From contig NZ_PNRE01000025.1 of assembly GCF_002879645.1 (NCBI RefSeq), positions 66,585 to 130,584 on the forward strand: a stretch of 64,000 nt of DNA, read 5' to 3'. Position 1 is the stretch's first letter. Each line of letters starts with the position of its first letter. This document shows positions 10,415-21,918 of this stretch, piece after piece. The position numbers and the translations under genes were made by a program. Below the pieces are notes generated by a model. It worked only from the letters and a program-made list of their open reading frames with translations. It was not told where the DNA came from and searched no databases. This stretch comes from Halomonas heilongjiangensis. Lineage in GTDB: Bacteria > Pseudomonadota > Gammaproteobacteria > Pseudomonadales > Halomonadaceae.

Positions 10415-11458
10415 ATGCCGATCTTCGAGCATCCCGACTTCGATCACCACCGACAGATCGTCTTCGGCAGTGACGAGGCCAGCGGCCTGCGCGCCATCAT
10501 CGCCATCCACGACACCCACCGCGGCCCCGCCCTGGGCGGCCTGCGCATCTATCCCTACGCCAGCGAGGCCGAGGCCCTGACCGACGTGCTGCGCCTCTCC
10601 CGCGGGATGACCTACAAGTCGGCCCTCGCGGACCTGCCGCTGGGGGGCGGCAAGGCGGTGATCATCGCCGATCCGCGCACCGACAAGACCCCCGAGCTGC
10701 TGCGTGCCATGGGGCGCCTCGTCGACTCCCTGGGTGGGGCCTACATCACCGCCGAGGATTCCGGCTCCAGCGAGGCGGACATGCGGATCATCGCCGAGAC
10801 CACCCGCCATGTCAGCGGCCTGGGGCGTGACGGCGGCGAGTCGGGCGACCCCTCCCCCTTCACCGCCTGGGGCGTGTTCTGCGCCCTGAAGAGCGCCGTG
10901 TGCCACGGCCTCGGCCGACGCGACCTCGAGGGCCTGCGGGTCGCCATCCAGGGCGTCGGGCACGTGGGTGCACTCCTCGCCCGCCACCTGCACGCCGCCG
11001 GTGCCCGCCTGGTATTCACCGACGTCAACCGCGAGGCCTCGATCCATCTCGCCGAGGAACTCGGTGCCGAAACCACGGCACCGGACGCGATCTTCGACGC
11101 CGAGGTCGATGTCTTCGCACCCTGCGCCCTGGGGGCGGCACTGACGCCGGAGGTGGTCGAGCGACTGCGGGCGAAGGTGGTATGCGGTGCGGCCAACAAT
11201 CAGCTGGCCAGCCCCGAGATCGCCGAGCGGCTGATGGCACGCGGCATCCTCTATACCCCCGACTATGTGGCCAACGCCGGTGGGGTGATCGAGATCGCCT
11301 GGCAGCGCCGCAACGACTACCGACGCGAGGCGGCGATGACCCATATCGAGGGCATCGGCAACACCCTGGACGAGATCTTCGCCCGGGCCACCCGCGAGCA
11401 GCGCAGTCCCGCCCGGGTCGCCGACGACCTGGCCCGGGAACGCTTCGGCCGCGGCTGA
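10415..11458 (+). CDS. Leucine/Glu/Phe/Val dehydrogenase family amino acid dehydrogenase
   Basis: This 347-residue NAD-dependent amino acid dehydrogenase most resembles leucine dehydrogenase, which deaminates branched-chain amino acids to 2-oxo acids. The substrate domain has the catalytic lysines in MTYKSALADLPLGGGKAVI (K68 and K80). The Rossmann domain begins at IQGVGHVGALLARHL (about 178-192). ANNQLASPE and YTPDYVANAGGVI are typical C-terminal motifs. The start is ATG 10415, with AAGGGAG nine bases upstream. Precise substrate among Leu, Val and Phe is not settled by sequence alone. Confidence 0.88.
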   Translation: MPIFEHPDFDHHRQIVFGSDEASGLRAIIAIHDTHRGPALGGLRIYPYASEAEALTDVLRLSRGMTYKSALADLPLGGGKAVIIADPRTDKTPELLRAMGRLVDSLGGAYITAEDSGSSEADMRIIAETTRHVSGLGRDGGESGDPSPFTAWGVFCALKSAVCHGLGRRDLEGLRVAIQGVGHVGALLARHLHAAGARLVFTDVNREASIHLAEELGAETTAPDAIFDAEVDVFAPCALGAALTPEVVERLRAKVVCGAANNQLASPEIAERLMARGILYTPDYVANAGGVIEIAWQRRNDYRREAAMTHIEGIGNTLDEIFARATREQRSPARVADDLARERFGRG

Positions 11459-11530
11459 AGCATCCCCATCGGCGTGACCAAGGCCGGCGCTCGCCGGCCT
11501 TCCCATCTGCGCCGCCCGCCCACCGGGCGT

Positions 11531-12451
11531 TCAGTCGTCGAGCAGCTCGCGCTTGACCAGCACCGCGGAATTGCGCGGCATCAGCGGGCGCCCGCGTGCC
11601 TGCAGGTGGCAGCGGGTGAAGGCGGCACCGAACAGCAGGATCAGCGAGCTGTAGTAGACCCACAGCAGGATCATCACCACCGAACCGGCGGCGCCGTAGG
11701 TGGAGGCCGTGGCGGTATGCGCCAGGTAGACGGCGATGGCCCAGCGGCCGATGGCGAACAGCACCGCGGTGACCACGGCGCCGATCAAGACGTCGTGCCA
11801 ATGCAGCACCACGTCGGGCAGCACCTTGAAGATGGTGGCGAAGAGCGCGGCGATCACCGCCAGCGAGATCAGGAACTCCGCCCCGGTGGTCAACAGCTCC
11901 ACGAAGGGCAGCAGGTCGTCGGCGTGCTGGAGAATGGCGCGCAGCATCACGCCGAACACCAGCGACACCAGCAGGATGAAGCCGATCGACAGCACCACGG
12001 CCAGCGACAGCACCCGGTTCTTGAGGAAGACCAGCAGGCTGTTGCTGCTCGGCCGGGCGGTGACGCCCCAGAGGGTATTGAGCGAGAACTGCATCTGGGC
12101 GAACACCGTGGTGGCCCCGACCAGCAGGGCGCCGATGCCGAGTAGGGTCGGCACCGGGCCCGACTCCTCGATACGCGACTGGGCCACCGCCTGTTCGATG
12201 GCCTGTGCCGCCTCCGCGCCCATGGTCCCCTGCAGGCGGGCGACGATCTGGCCCTGGGCGGCCTCCTCGCCGAGCACCACGCCGATCACCGTCACCGCGA
12301 TGATCATCGTGGGGGCCAGCGAGAAGAGCGTGTAGAAGGCCAGCGAGCCGGCATAACTGAAGGCATTGCGCTCCAGCCACAGCCGGATGGCGTCCTGCAC
12401 CACGTTCCACCAGAAGAGTCCGGCGTCCTTGATGTCGGCTATCTTGATCAC
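11531..12451 (-). CDS. YihY/BrkB family inner-membrane protein
   Basis: This 306-residue polytopic protein belongs to the YihY (formerly RNase BN/BrkB) family. I see about six hydrophobic segments: FSYAGSLAFYTLFSLAPTMI, then segments around SLAVVLSIGFILLVSLVFGV, FLISLAVIAALFATIF, VLIGAVVTAVLFAIGRWAI and SVVMILLWVYYSSLILLFGA. The start is GTG 12451 with AAGGAGG five bases upstream; an extension toward 12703 lacks similarity. Function is unknown for the family. The divergent neighbour is the NadM-Nudix gene, with a shared 136-base intergenic region. Confidence 0.88.
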   Translation of the reverse strand: MIKIADIKDAGLFWWNVVQDAIRLWLERNAFSYAGSLAFYTLFSLAPTMIIAVTVIGVVLGEEAAQGQIVARLQGTMGAEAAQAIEQAVAQSRIEESGPVPTLLGIGALLVGATTVFAQMQFSLNTLWGVTARPSSNSLLVFLKNRVLSLAVVLSIGFILLVSLVFGVMLRAILQHADDLLPFVELLTTGAEFLISLAVIAALFATIFKVLPDVVLHWHDVLIGAVVTAVLFAIGRWAIAVYLAHTATASTYGAAGSVVMILLWVYYSSLILLFGAAFTRCHLQARGRPLMPRNSAVLVKRELLDD

Positions 12452-12587
12452 ATCGGCCTCCTTGCATCCTGCCCAGTCCTTCAGCATACGCGAATGAACG
12501 CGGGCCCGCCGCAAGGGGCCTGTCATTGCACCGCCCGGTCGGCCTGACCATAATGGGCGGCGCACTCCCAGCCTGCCAGGAACGCCC

Positions 12588-13685
12588 ATGACCGCCCGAC
12601 CGGACACCGAATTGCCCACCTGCGACTTCGACTGTCTGGTGTTCATCGGGCGCTTCCAACCCCCCCACCTGGGCCATCTGGCGGTGATCCACGAGGCGCT
12701 CAAGCGAGCCCGTCAGGTCATCGTGCTGGTCGGTTCCGCCTGGCAGGCGCGCTCGCTGCGCAACCCCTGGCGTTTCGACGAACGCCAGCGCATGCTGCGC
12801 AGCGCCTTCGACGACGAGGAGAATGCCCGGCTGGAGATCGTTCCACTGCTGGATGCGCTCTACAACAACGATGTCTGGGTGCGCGACGTGCAGCGCAAGG
12901 TGCGCGACATCGCCAGTCACGACCATGCCCGCCTGCCCCGCATCGGCCTGATCGGCGCCAGTCGCGGCCAGTCCAGCTATTACCTTTCGCTGTTTCCGCA
13001 GTGGGAATCGGTGAGCGTGCCGCTGGTCGAGGGCATCTCGGCGAGCCAGATCCGCGAGCGCCTGTTCCGCTCGGCCTCCTCCGCCGAGGACTACCTGAGT
13101 ACCGGCGCCGCCCATGACCTGCCTCCCGGCGTGCACGAGGAGGTCCGCGGCTTCTGCAGCGGCGATGGCTATCGCCAGCTGATCGAGGAGCAGCGACTGC
13201 TCGACCAGTACCGCTCCGCCTGGGCCCAGGCGCCCTACCCGCCGATCTTCGTCACCGTCAACGCCGTGGTGGTCCAGTCCGGCCATGTGCTGCTGGTGCG
13301 GCGCACCGCCGCTCCCGGCAAGGGGCTCTTCGCCCTGCCGGGGGGGTTCATCAACCCCCACGAGCGGCTGCTGGAGGCCTGCCTGCGCGAATTGCGCGAG
13401 CGGGTGCGCCTGAAGGTGCCCGAGCCGGTGCTCAAGGGCTCCCTGCGCGGCCAGCGACTGTTCGATGAACCCCACCGCAGCTGGCGGGGCCGCACCCTTG
13501 CCGAGGCCTTCTACTTCGCCCTGCGCCCCGAGCAGCAGTTGCCCCAGCTCAAGCCGGTCCAGGGCGGCGACCATGCCCGCTGGGTCGCCCTGGCCGACCT
13601 CGAGCCGGAAAGCCTGTTCGAGGACCACTTCTTCATCATCCAGGATTTTCTCGGCCTGCCGGCGGATCTGGGAGGGGCTAGCTAG
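12588..13685 (+). CDS. nadM: Bifunctional nicotinamide-nucleotide adenylyltransferase / Nudix protein
   Basis: This 365-residue fusion has an N-terminal NMN adenylyltransferase domain (GRFQPPHLGHLAVI at 21-34, HxGH motif at 27-30; second motif GISASQIRERLF at 149-160). Its C-terminal half is a Nudix domain from about residue 216. The adenylyltransferase makes NAD from NMN. The Nudix box at 253-275 fits GX5E and RE, but the expected REUXEEXGU reads RELRERVRL: the second glutamate is R272 and the glycine R274. ADP-ribose pyrophosphatase activity may therefore be weak or absent. Its stop overlaps by four bases the stop of the convergent LysR gene. Confidence 0.93.
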   Translation: MTARPDTELPTCDFDCLVFIGRFQPPHLGHLAVIHEALKRARQVIVLVGSAWQARSLRNPWRFDERQRMLRSAFDDEENARLEIVPLLDALYNNDVWVRDVQRKVRDIASHDHARLPRIGLIGASRGQSSYYLSLFPQWESVSVPLVEGISASQIRERLFRSASSAEDYLSTGAAHDLPPGVHEEVRGFCSGDGYRQLIEEQRLLDQYRSAWAQAPYPPIFVTVNAVVVQSGHVLLVRRTAAPGKGLFALPGGFINPHERLLEACLRELRERVRLKVPEPVLKGSLRGQRLFDEPHRSWRGRTLAEAFYFALRPEQQLPQLKPVQGGDHARWVALADLEPESLFEDHFFIIQDFLGLPADLGGAS

Positions 13686-14599
13686 GCCTGCAGGAAGTCG
13701 CGGGGCAACTTCATCATCTGCCGCCACAGCTTCTCGACGCCGGGCTTGTGCACCAGCGAGCAGCGATAGAGGCGTATCTCCAGCGGCACGTCCCACTTTT
13801 CGCCACCGGCGCGCACCAACCTGCCGCGGGTCAGCTCCTCGCGGATGCAGAAGTCGGGAATCCAGGCCAGTCCCACTCCCTGCATCACCATGCCCTTGAG
13901 CCCCTCGGCCATGGCCGTCTCGTAGACGGTGCGCAGGCGCATGCGCAGGGGGTCGTTCTTCAGCAGCATGCGCACGCTGCGACCGAGGAAGGCACCCTGG
14001 GTGTAGGAGAGGTAGGGGATCGGGTCACGCCCCTCCAGTGGCCAGCGCGGCTTACCCAGCTCGCTGGGCAGGCAGACCGGTATCATCTTGACCTGGCCGA
14101 TGGAGAAGGAGGGAAAGACCTCGGCGTCGAGCTGCATGCTGGCATAGGGATCGTAGTAGGCCAGCATCAGGTCGCAATTGCCCTCGCGCAGAACATGGAT
14201 CGCCTCCCCCACGTTCATGGCCACCAGCCGGGTGGGCAACTCGCCCAGGCCCTTCTGGAGCCGCGAGATCCACTGCGGATAGAAGCTCAGCGCCAGGGAG
14301 TGGGCAGCGACGATGTCCAGGGCCTCGTTGGCGATGGAGAGGCCGCGCAGGTGGCCCAGGCTCTCGTTGAGTTGCTCGACCAGGTTGCGGGCGGTGACCA
14401 GAAACAGCTGCCCCTCGGAGGTGAGATCCACCGGCGTGGTGGAACGGTCCACCAGGGTGACGCCCACGGCCTGCTCCAGGGCTCGGATGCGACGACTGAA
14501 AGCCGGCTGGGTGACGTGGCGCTGACGCGCCGAGGCCGAGAAACTGCGCGTGTTGGCCAGGGCGACGAAGTCTTCAAGCCACTTGGTCTCGAGGTTCAC
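13682..14599 (-). CDS. LysR family regulator, HypT/YjiE-like
   Basis: This 305-residue LysR-type regulator has its N-terminal winged helix-turn-helix at about residues 5-64 (FVALANTRSFSASARQRHV, TQPAFSRRIRALEQAVGV). The wording around RIRALEQAVGVTLVDRSTTP and the AAHSLALSFYPQWISRLQ start of the effector domain recall E. coli HypT (YjiE), a hypochlorite-responsive activator of methionine and cysteine genes. That assignment is from memory of the family. The start is GTG 14599 with GGGAG five bases upstream. It is transcribed away from cls. Confidence 0.8.
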   Translation of the reverse strand: MNLETKWLEDFVALANTRSFSASARQRHVTQPAFSRRIRALEQAVGVTLVDRSTTPVDLTSEGQLFLVTARNLVEQLNESLGHLRGLSIANEALDIVAAHSLALSFYPQWISRLQKGLGELPTRLVAMNVGEAIHVLREGNCDLMLAYYDPYASMQLDAEVFPSFSIGQVKMIPVCLPSELGKPRWPLEGRDPIPYLSYTQGAFLGRSVRMLLKNDPLRMRLRTVYETAMAEGLKGMVMQGVGLAWIPDFCIREELTRGRLVRAGGEKWDVPLEIRLYRCSLVHKPGVEKLWRQMMKLPRDFLQA

Positions 14600-14663
14600 C
14601 GGGGCTCCCGATCGCTGGTGAATTGCCGGCCGCATCCCACAGGCCTTCGAAGGCGGTAATGTA

Positions 14664-16082
14664 TCACTGGATCGGCGACAGGAGGTAGGCGGCCCGCGAC
14701 ACGATCTTGCGCCACAGGGGGCGCGACGTCAGCTCGTCGCGGCTGACGCGCCGGCAGTTGGCGAAATCCTGCTCCAGCATCAGGCGCACCTCGGCGGCGA
14801 AGCGGCGGTCGGGGACGACCGCGGTGATCTCGAAATTCAGCCGGAAGGAGCGGTTGTCGAGGTTGACGGTGCCCACGCTGGCGGCGGCATCGTCGATCAG
14901 CATCACCTTCTGGTGCAGGAAGCCCGGCTGGTAGCGATATACCTTGACCCCCGCCTGCAGCATGTCGGGCAGGAAGGAGAACGCCGAGAGGAACACCAGC
15001 AGGTGGTCGGGACGCTCGGGCATCATGATGCGCACGTCGACCCCGCGCATGGCCGCCAGCCGCAGGGCGTCCTGGACGCCCTGGTCGGGAACGAAGTAGG
15101 GGCTGGTCACCCAGAAGCGTTCGTGGGCGCTGTGGATGGCGTGCTGCACCAGCAGGCTGGCGGTCTCCTGCCGGTCCGCCGGCCCCGAGGGCACGATCAC
15201 CACGTCCTGGCACTCCTCACAGGTCACCCGAGGCGTCCAGTGCAGGTTGATCACCGCCCCGGTGGCCCAGTGCCAGTCCTCCCAGAACGCCTCCTGCAGG
15301 CCCAGCACGCTGGGGCCGACGAGCTTGAGGTGGGTGTCGCGCCAGGGCCCGTGGCGACGATGCTGGCCGAGGTATTCGACGCCCACGTTGAAGCCTCCCA
15401 GCCAGCCTTCCCGACCATCGACCACCAGCACCTTGCGATGGTTGCGGAAGTTGAGCTGGAAGCGGTGGCGGAAGCCGCGGGAGGAACGGAAGGCACTCAC
15501 CCCGATGCCGTAGGCCGCGAGGTCTCTCAGGTACCCCTCGTTGAGCTGGTGGCTGCCGATCTCGTCGTAGAGAAAGTAGACACGCACCCCTCGCTCGGCG
15601 GCCTGCTGCAGCCGGTGCTTGAGCTCGAGGCCCAGGGCATCGTCTCGCACGATGAAGAACTGGATGAGGATGTACTCCTCGGCCCGCCCGATGCCATCGA
15701 AGAGGCTATCGAAGGTCGCTTCGCCGTCGATCAACAGCTCGGTGCGGTTGCCGGTCGTCAACGGCATCATGGCCAACTGCTCGACGGCCCGGATATCGGC
15801 ATCCCGCGACTCGGCGACGAAGGGCTCGACCCGCTCGCGATAGCGTGCCAGCACCCGACGCAGCACGGTATCCCGCTCACCGCGCGCCGAGACATAGCCA
15901 TAGAAGCGTGGCCGCCCGAAGATCCAGTAGGCCGGTACCGCCAGGTAGGGTAGCGTGACCAGGGAGATGATCCAGGCGATGGCGCCCTGGGAGGTCCGGC
16001 TCGACATCAGGGCCAGCACCGCCGAGACGATGCCCAGCAGGTGCAACAGGAAAATCGCCCAACCGATCAACCACGAGGTCAT
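14664..16082 (-). CDS. cls: Cardiolipin synthase (phospholipase D family)
   Basis: This inner-membrane enzyme joins phosphatidylglycerol molecules to cardiolipin. The 472-residue protein has two N-terminal transmembrane helices (about 4-25 and 35-54). Two HKD motifs follow: H215, K217, D222 in NHRKVLVVDGREGWLGG and H390, K392, D397 in LHQKVMLIDDAAASVGTVNL. Length and layout match ClsA. The start at 16082 (MTSWLIGWAIFLLHLLGIVS) places the first helix at the N-terminus; a longer frame upstream to 16220 overlaps the fumarase terminator and is not used. Confidence 0.94.
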   Translation of the reverse strand: MTSWLIGWAIFLLHLLGIVSAVLALMSSRTSQGAIAWIISLVTLPYLAVPAYWIFGRPRFYGYVSARGERDTVLRRVLARYRERVEPFVAESRDADIRAVEQLAMMPLTTGNRTELLIDGEATFDSLFDGIGRAEEYILIQFFIVRDDALGLELKHRLQQAAERGVRVYFLYDEIGSHQLNEGYLRDLAAYGIGVSAFRSSRGFRHRFQLNFRNHRKVLVVDGREGWLGGFNVGVEYLGQHRRHGPWRDTHLKLVGPSVLGLQEAFWEDWHWATGAVINLHWTPRVTCEECQDVVIVPSGPADRQETASLLVQHAIHSAHERFWVTSPYFVPDQGVQDALRLAAMRGVDVRIMMPERPDHLLVFLSAFSFLPDMLQAGVKVYRYQPGFLHQKVMLIDDAAASVGTVNLDNRSFRLNFEITAVVPDRRFAAEVRLMLEQDFANCRRVSRDELTSRPLWRKIVSRAAYLLSPIQ

Positions 16083-16183
16083 GCGCGCTCCGTCTGTCAC
16101 CGGCCGCCGGTTCCCTCGGCGGCCATCGGTCTCGGGAAAACTCGCCCCACAAAAACAGTGGGCTACAGCATACCCCCGAAACG

Positions 16184-16211
16184 CGCGCCCCCGCCAGATG
16201 GCGGGGGCGCG
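16184..16211 (-). terminator. Intrinsic terminator after fumarase
   Basis: CGCGCCCCCGCC and GGCGGGGGCGCG form a perfect 12-bp GC stem with loop AGAT, 18 bases beyond the fumarase stop on the minus strand. It is followed by GTTTCGGGG, so the U-run is short. Its position between two minus-strand genes suits a terminator for fumarase. Confidence 0.65.
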
Positions 16212-16229
16212 GGAAGACATCGACAGGCG

Positions 16230-17735
16230 TCAGGCGCGTTCGGCGATGATCTCCTTCCACTTGGCGGGGCCGGTCTGGTGCACCGAGGTGCCCTGGCTGT
16301 CCACCGCCACGGTGACCGGCATGTCCTCGACCTCGAACTCATAGATGGCTTCCATGCCCAGGTCCTCGAAGCCCACCACGCGGGCCTGCTTGATCGCCTG
16401 GGCGACCAGGTAGGCGGAGCCGCCCACGGCCATCAGGTAGACGGCCTGGTTGTCGCGGATCGCCTCGATGGCGGCCGGGCCGCGCTCGGCCTTGCCGACC
16501 ATGCCGAGCAGACCGGTCTCCTCGAGCATGGTACGCGTGAACTTGTCCATGCGCGTGGCGGTAGTGGGACCGGCCGGGCCGACCACCTCGTCGCGCACCG
16601 GATCCACCGGGCCGACGTAGTAGATGAAGCGCCCCCGCATGTCGACGGGCAGGCTCTCGCCCTTCGCCAGCATGTCCACCATTCGCTTGTGGGCGGCGTC
16701 ACGGCCGGTGAGCAGCTTGCCGTTGAGCAGCAGGGTGTCGCCGGGTTGCCAGGTCTGGACCTCTTCCGGGGTGACGGTATCGAGGTTCACGCGCTTGACG
16801 TCGTCCCCCGCCTCGCGGGTGATCTCTGGCCAGTCCTCGAGCTTCGGCGCCGGCAGGGCCGCGGGACCGCTGCCGTCCAGGGTGAAGTGGGCGTGACGGG
16901 TGGCGGCGCAGTTGGGGATGATCGCCACCGGCTTGTTGGCGGCATGGGTCGGGTAGTCCTTGACCTTGATGTCGAGTACCGTGGTCAACCCGCCCAGGCC
17001 CTGGGCGCCGATGCCGCTGCGGTTGACCCTGTCGAACAGCTCCAGGCGCAGCTCCTCGGCCCGGTTGGAGGCCCCGCGGGCCTGCAGCTCCTGGATATCG
17101 ATGGGGTCGAGCAGCGATTCCTTGGCGAGCTCCATGGCCTTCTCGGCGGTGCCGCCGATGCCGATGCCGAGCATGCCGGGCGGACACCAGCCGGCACCCA
17201 TCTTCGGCAGTTGCTCCATCACCCAGTCGACCACGCTGTCGGAGGGGTTGAGCATGGCGAACTTGGACTTGGCCTCGCTGCCGCCTCCCTTGGCCGCCAC
17301 GTGCACCTCGACGGTGTCGCCCGGTACCAGCTTGTGATGAATCACCGCCGGGGTGTTGTCGCGAGTGTTCGCCCGCTTGCCGTCCGGGTCGGCGAGCACC
17401 GAGGCACGCAGCACGTTGTCGGGGAGCTGGTAGGCGCGACGCACGCCTTCGTTGATCATGTCGTCGAGGCTCATCTCGGCCTCGAAGCGCACGTTCATGC
17501 CGACGTGGACGAAGACGGTGACGATGCCGGTGTCCTGGCAGATCGGGCGGTGTCCGGTGGCACACATGCGCGAGTTGATCAGGATCTGGGCGATGGCGTC
17601 CTTGGCCGCCGGGTTCTCCTCCCGCTCATGGGCCGCCGCCATGGCGTCGATGAAGTCCTTGGGATGGTAGTAGGAGATGTACTGCAGGGCATCGGCGACG
17701 CTCTGGATCAGATCGTCCTGGCGGATCACGGTCAT
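16230..17735 (-). CDS. fumA: Class I fumarate hydratase
   Basis: This oxygen-sensitive 4Fe-4S fumarase interconverts fumarate and malate in the TCA cycle. In the 501-residue protein three cysteines occur in the right contexts for cluster ligation: C66 (RPICQDTG), C184 (GAGWCPPGMLG) and C276 (IIPNCAATRH). The C-terminal beta domain carries GPTTATRMDKF and MAVGGSAYLVAQAIK. The start at 17735 (MTVIRQDDLIQSVADALQYI) has AAGGAG about ten bases upstream. The length is shorter than E. coli FumA (about 548) but normal for this subgroup. Confidence 0.95.
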   Translation of the reverse strand: MTVIRQDDLIQSVADALQYISYYHPKDFIDAMAAAHEREENPAAKDAIAQILINSRMCATGHRPICQDTGIVTVFVHVGMNVRFEAEMSLDDMINEGVRRAYQLPDNVLRASVLADPDGKRANTRDNTPAVIHHKLVPGDTVEVHVAAKGGGSEAKSKFAMLNPSDSVVDWVMEQLPKMGAGWCPPGMLGIGIGGTAEKAMELAKESLLDPIDIQELQARGASNRAEELRLELFDRVNRSGIGAQGLGGLTTVLDIKVKDYPTHAANKPVAIIPNCAATRHAHFTLDGSGPAALPAPKLEDWPEITREAGDDVKRVNLDTVTPEEVQTWQPGDTLLLNGKLLTGRDAAHKRMVDMLAKGESLPVDMRGRFIYYVGPVDPVRDEVVGPAGPTTATRMDKFTRTMLEETGLLGMVGKAERGPAAIEAIRDNQAVYLMAVGGSAYLVAQAIKQARVVGFEDLGMEAIYEFEVEDMPVTVAVDSQGTSVHQTGPAKWKEIIAERA

Positions 17736-17905
17736 GGGCAAGGGACTCCTTGGCGTTGTCGGCATGCCCGCTCTGCACAGCCGGTCACTGTCACGCTGGC
17801 GGGCTCGAACGGGGGCGGATTATACCCCACCGGTGCCCCGGCCGCAGTGACCTACCACCAAAGGGTCGATCCTCCGGGGGATTCAGCATGGGAGATAACG
17901 GTATA

Positions 17906-17925
17906 AGTCGAGAGGGGACTCGACT
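17906..17925 (-). terminator. Possible terminator after uvrB
   Basis: AGTCGAG and CTCGACT form a 7-bp stem with a six-base loop just after the uvrB stop on the minus strand, followed by TATACC. There is no clear T-run, so this is a weak call. Confidence 0.35.
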
Positions 17926-17930
17926 CGCCA

Positions 17931-19964
<2,034 letters not shown>

Positions 19965-20040
19965 GGTGGCTCCGGGAACGCTTCGGGCACCGCGGCGATG
20001 CCCTGGAAGAAGCTGGGGGGTGGCACGATGCCGGGCAGGC

Positions 20041-20463
20041 TCAGGCCTCGGCGACACTGGTCGTGCGGGTAGCGACCTCCACGGTGGCACTGGTCATCAA
20101 CCGGTGTATCGGGCAACGGTTGCTGATCTCCTCCAGCCGGGCAAGCTGCTCGGGGGCGTCGATGCCGTGGAAGGTCATCACCACTTCGAGTCGATAGGTG
20201 CCCTGGCGTTCCTCGCGGTCGTCGCGGTTGACCCTGACGCTCACCCCTTCGAGCGGCCATGCCTTGCGCCGGGCATACATCTGGGCGGTGATCGCCTTGC
20301 AGGCCCCCAGCGACAGGTCGAAGTAGTCATGGGGATCCGGCGCCCCGCCCTCGCCACCGAAGGCTTCCGGCACATCCACGTAGAGGTCCTCGAAGCCATC
20401 GAGTTCGACCCGCTGGCGGTAGATGCTGTTGCGTTCGCTGATCACCTCGATGCTCTTCTTCAT
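20041..20463 (-). CDS. OsmC family peroxiredoxin-like protein
   Basis: This 140-residue OsmC/Ohr superfamily protein probably reduces organic peroxides through two cysteines. C55 is in [14 protein letters not shown] and C117 in [11 protein letters not shown], both in the expected contexts. The sequence is closer to the YhfA/general OsmC branch than to Ohr. It follows a small HMA-like gene by 18 bases in the same direction, suggesting cotranscription. Confidence 0.88.
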   Translation of the reverse strand: MKKSIEVISERNSIYRQRVELDGFEDLYVDVPEAFGGEGGAPDPHDYFDLSLGACKAITAQMYARRKAWPLEGVSVRVNRDDREERQGTYRLEVVMTFHGIDAPEQLARLEEISNRCPIHRLMTSATVEVATRTTSVAEA

Positions 20464-20481
20464 CTCCCGCCCCTGTGTGGT

Positions 20482-20679
20482 TCACTTGACTTCGATGGGC
20501 AGCCCGAGGGCCTGCACCGCCTGGATCAGTGCCTCGCGCCGGGCCCGCCCCTCGACGTCGGCGCCGTGGCGACCGACCTCGACACTGTCGACGCCGTCGA
20601 GCATCATCAGCGCCGTGGTGATACGGTTGATCTGGTCGGCGTCATCGACGCCCTTGAAAGTCAGCGACTGGTGCGCCAT
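20482..20679 (-). CDS. Small heavy-metal-associated (HMA)-like domain protein without CxxC
   Basis: This 65-residue protein has the beta-alpha-beta-beta-alpha-beta pattern of HMA domains: TFKGVDDADQINRITTALMM, LDGVDSVEVGRHGADVEGRA, then EALIQAVQALGLPIEV. The metal-binding CxxC is absent (GVDDADQ occupies that place), so copper binding in the usual way is unlikely. I chose ATG 20679 (MAHQSLTF) since CGGAG lies about seven bases upstream; an ATG at 20697 is possible. Role unknown; it is probably cotranscribed with the OsmC gene. Confidence 0.7.
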   Translation of the reverse strand: MAHQSLTFKGVDDADQINRITTALMMLDGVDSVEVGRHGADVEGRARREALIQAVQALGLPIEVK

Positions 20680-20836
20680 GGCGTGCTCCGTTGACATGCA
20701 TGAGCTGTCGTGAATACATAAGATCAAGGTTCGAGTCTAGCATGGCCTTGATGTTCCGGCAGCGGTTGCAATGCCGCCCCGACACCCGCATTACTCTGGT
20801 AGACATGGACCGAGCAACGACGACAGGAGTGCCGGA

Positions 20837-21886
20837 ATGAACGAATGGATCGCCGCCCTGGGGGGGCGGCAGGTGGCCGAGGACCGGGTCGAGTTCGACC
20901 AGGCAGCGCCCGGCGCGCCGGTCCCGGCGCGTCTGGCGCTGGAGGACACCGTGATGATCCCCCTGGTCCATCTCGGGGTACTCGATGTGGCGGGTCCCGA
21001 TGCCGAGAAATTTCTGCAGGGGCAGACCAGCGCCCAGGTGACCCTGGCCGACGGCGAGTTTGCCCCCCTCACCTGCTTCTGCACCCCCAAGGGGCGCATG
21101 CTGGCCAATGCCCAGTTGTGGCGGGTGGCGCCGGAACACTACCGGCTGGCGATGCACCGTAGCCTGGTGGGCCCACTGGTCGATCTCCTGAAGAAGTTCG
21201 CCGCCTTCTACCGGGTGGAGCTCTCGGTGCGTGACGACCTGGCGCTGCTCGGGCTGATTGGTCGCGAGGCGGCCGCGCTGGCCGAGGTGCGCTTCGATAT
21301 CATCCCGCCGAAGACCTGGCATCAGGCCGGCGACGCTGACATCCAGGTACTGGCCCACCCCGGGCCGCGGCCTCGCCTGCTGACCTGCCTGCCTGCCGAG
21401 CAGGCCACTGAGGCCTGGCAACGCCTGGCCGAGCATGCCACGCCGGTGGGCAATGCGGTGTGGCGGCTGCACGATATCCAGGCCGGCCTGGCCTGGCTCG
21501 ACGCGAGCCAGGGCGACACCTACCTGCCCCAGATGATCAACTGGGAGGCGCTCGGCGGCATCAGCTTCAAGAAGGGCTGCTACACGGGGCAGGAGGTGGT
21601 GGCCCGCGCCCACTTCCGGGGCCAGGTGAAGAAGCGCCTGGTGCGCGCCCAGCTCGATGGCAGCCTGCTGCCCGAACTCGGCAGCACCATCCGGGATGCC
21701 GAGGACAAGTCGTGCGGCGAGGTACTGGCCGCCGAGCTGGACGCCTACGGCGAGGCCGAGGTGTTGGCGGTGATGAGCACGAAGGAGCCGCTCCTGCCGC
21801 TGCGTGTCGCCGGCCAGAAGCTCAAGTTGCTGAAGCTGCCCTATCCCATCGAACGGCTGGACCCGGAGGCCCTGGCGGCGAAGTAA
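20837..21886 (+). CDS. ygfZ: tRNA-modifying / Fe-S assembly folate-binding protein YgfZ
   Basis: YgfZ is a GcvT-like tetrahydrofolate-binding protein needed for a subset of iron-sulphur enzymes, including MiaB. The 349-residue protein has the family signature KGCYTGQE at 246-253 with the conserved C248, and the GcvT-like N-terminus (HLGVLDVAGPDAEKFLQGQT). The start ATG 20837 is preceded by AGGAG at seven bases. It is divergent from the HMA-like/OsmC pair and convergent with tatD. Confidence 0.93.
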   Translation: MNEWIAALGGRQVAEDRVEFDQAAPGAPVPARLALEDTVMIPLVHLGVLDVAGPDAEKFLQGQTSAQVTLADGEFAPLTCFCTPKGRMLANAQLWRVAPEHYRLAMHRSLVGPLVDLLKKFAAFYRVELSVRDDLALLGLIGREAAALAEVRFDIIPPKTWHQAGDADIQVLAHPGPRPRLLTCLPAEQATEAWQRLAEHATPVGNAVWRLHDIQAGLAWLDASQGDTYLPQMINWEALGGISFKKGCYTGQEVVARAHFRGQVKKRLVRAQLDGSLLPELGSTIRDAEDKSCGEVLAAELDAYGEAEVLAVMSTKEPLLPLRVAGQKLKLLKLPYPIERLDPEALAAK

Positions 21887-21918
21887 GGTCCCCCGGTGGA
21901 CTGGGCGCCCCCTTGACC

